29,278 nt of DNA from Silene noctiflora (Eukaryota > Streptophyta > Magnoliopsida > Caryophyllales > Caryophyllaceae): positions 24,247-53,524 of the forward strand of contig VHZZ01012589.1 in NCBI GenBank assembly GCA_009801015.1. The letters are read 5' to 3'. Both the position numbers and the translations under genes were made by a program. This document shows positions 29,256-29,278 of this stretch, piece after piece (position 1 is the stretch's first letter; each line of letters begins with the position of its first letter). The notes under the pieces are model-generated. The model searched no databases, was not told the origin of the DNA, and saw nothing but the letters and a program-made list of their open reading frames with translations.

Positions 29256-29278
29256 GTTGAATTATTTATGACCCTTAT

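Noticed and set aside
1-29278. The window as a complete circular chromosome, because the last and first bases form a short dyad (GACC...GGTC)
   Set aside because: The dyad is imperfect and only a few bases long. Window ends carry no evidence of circularity.

Overview
This window looks like gene-free intergenic DNA from a higher-plant mitochondrial genome. That assignment is an inference. It rests on the roughly 40% G+C texture (judged by eye, not computed), the mix of AAAGAAAG/CTTTCTTT purine-pyrimidine runs with short GC-rich patches, the even scatter of stop codons in all six frames, and the absence of bacterial-style packed genes. I found no recognisable mitochondrial gene, rRNA, tRNA, group II intron domain V, plastid-derived gene or phage/plasmid gene. 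The species cannot be named. Very large or multichromosomal plant mitogenomes are known to contain tracts of this kind.

Layout. 1-2500: no gene, one three-base-periodic island (590-703), a weak minus-strand frame (1843-2148). 2511-12086: almost entirely empty apart from one 88-codon frame at 2511-2777, several small hairpins and short dispersed repeats. 12087-14316: a cluster of short ATG frames of unknown meaning. 14317-19471: empty apart from small frames near 17 kb and a stop-poor, coding-like stretch at 17.7-18.5 kb. 19472-25944: hypothetical small membrane-type frames and several coding-like islands broken by stops. 25945-29278: the densest part, with the best-looking intact frame (25945-26274), an open minus-strand frame without ATG (26353-26673), a set of related triplet-periodic islands (27.2-27.5 kb and 29.2 kb), a perfect 21-bp inverted repeat (27833-27894), and two more ATG frames near the end.

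The longest frame is 113 codons, about what chance gives in 29 kb of this composition, so every CDS entry is a low-confidence candidate. No operon, pathway or system can be argued. The two signals I would follow are (1) islands at 21.1, 27.2, 27.4 and 29.2 kb that share short motifs in the same codon phase, with indels that are multiples of three, and (2) the perfect stem-loop at 27.8 kb.
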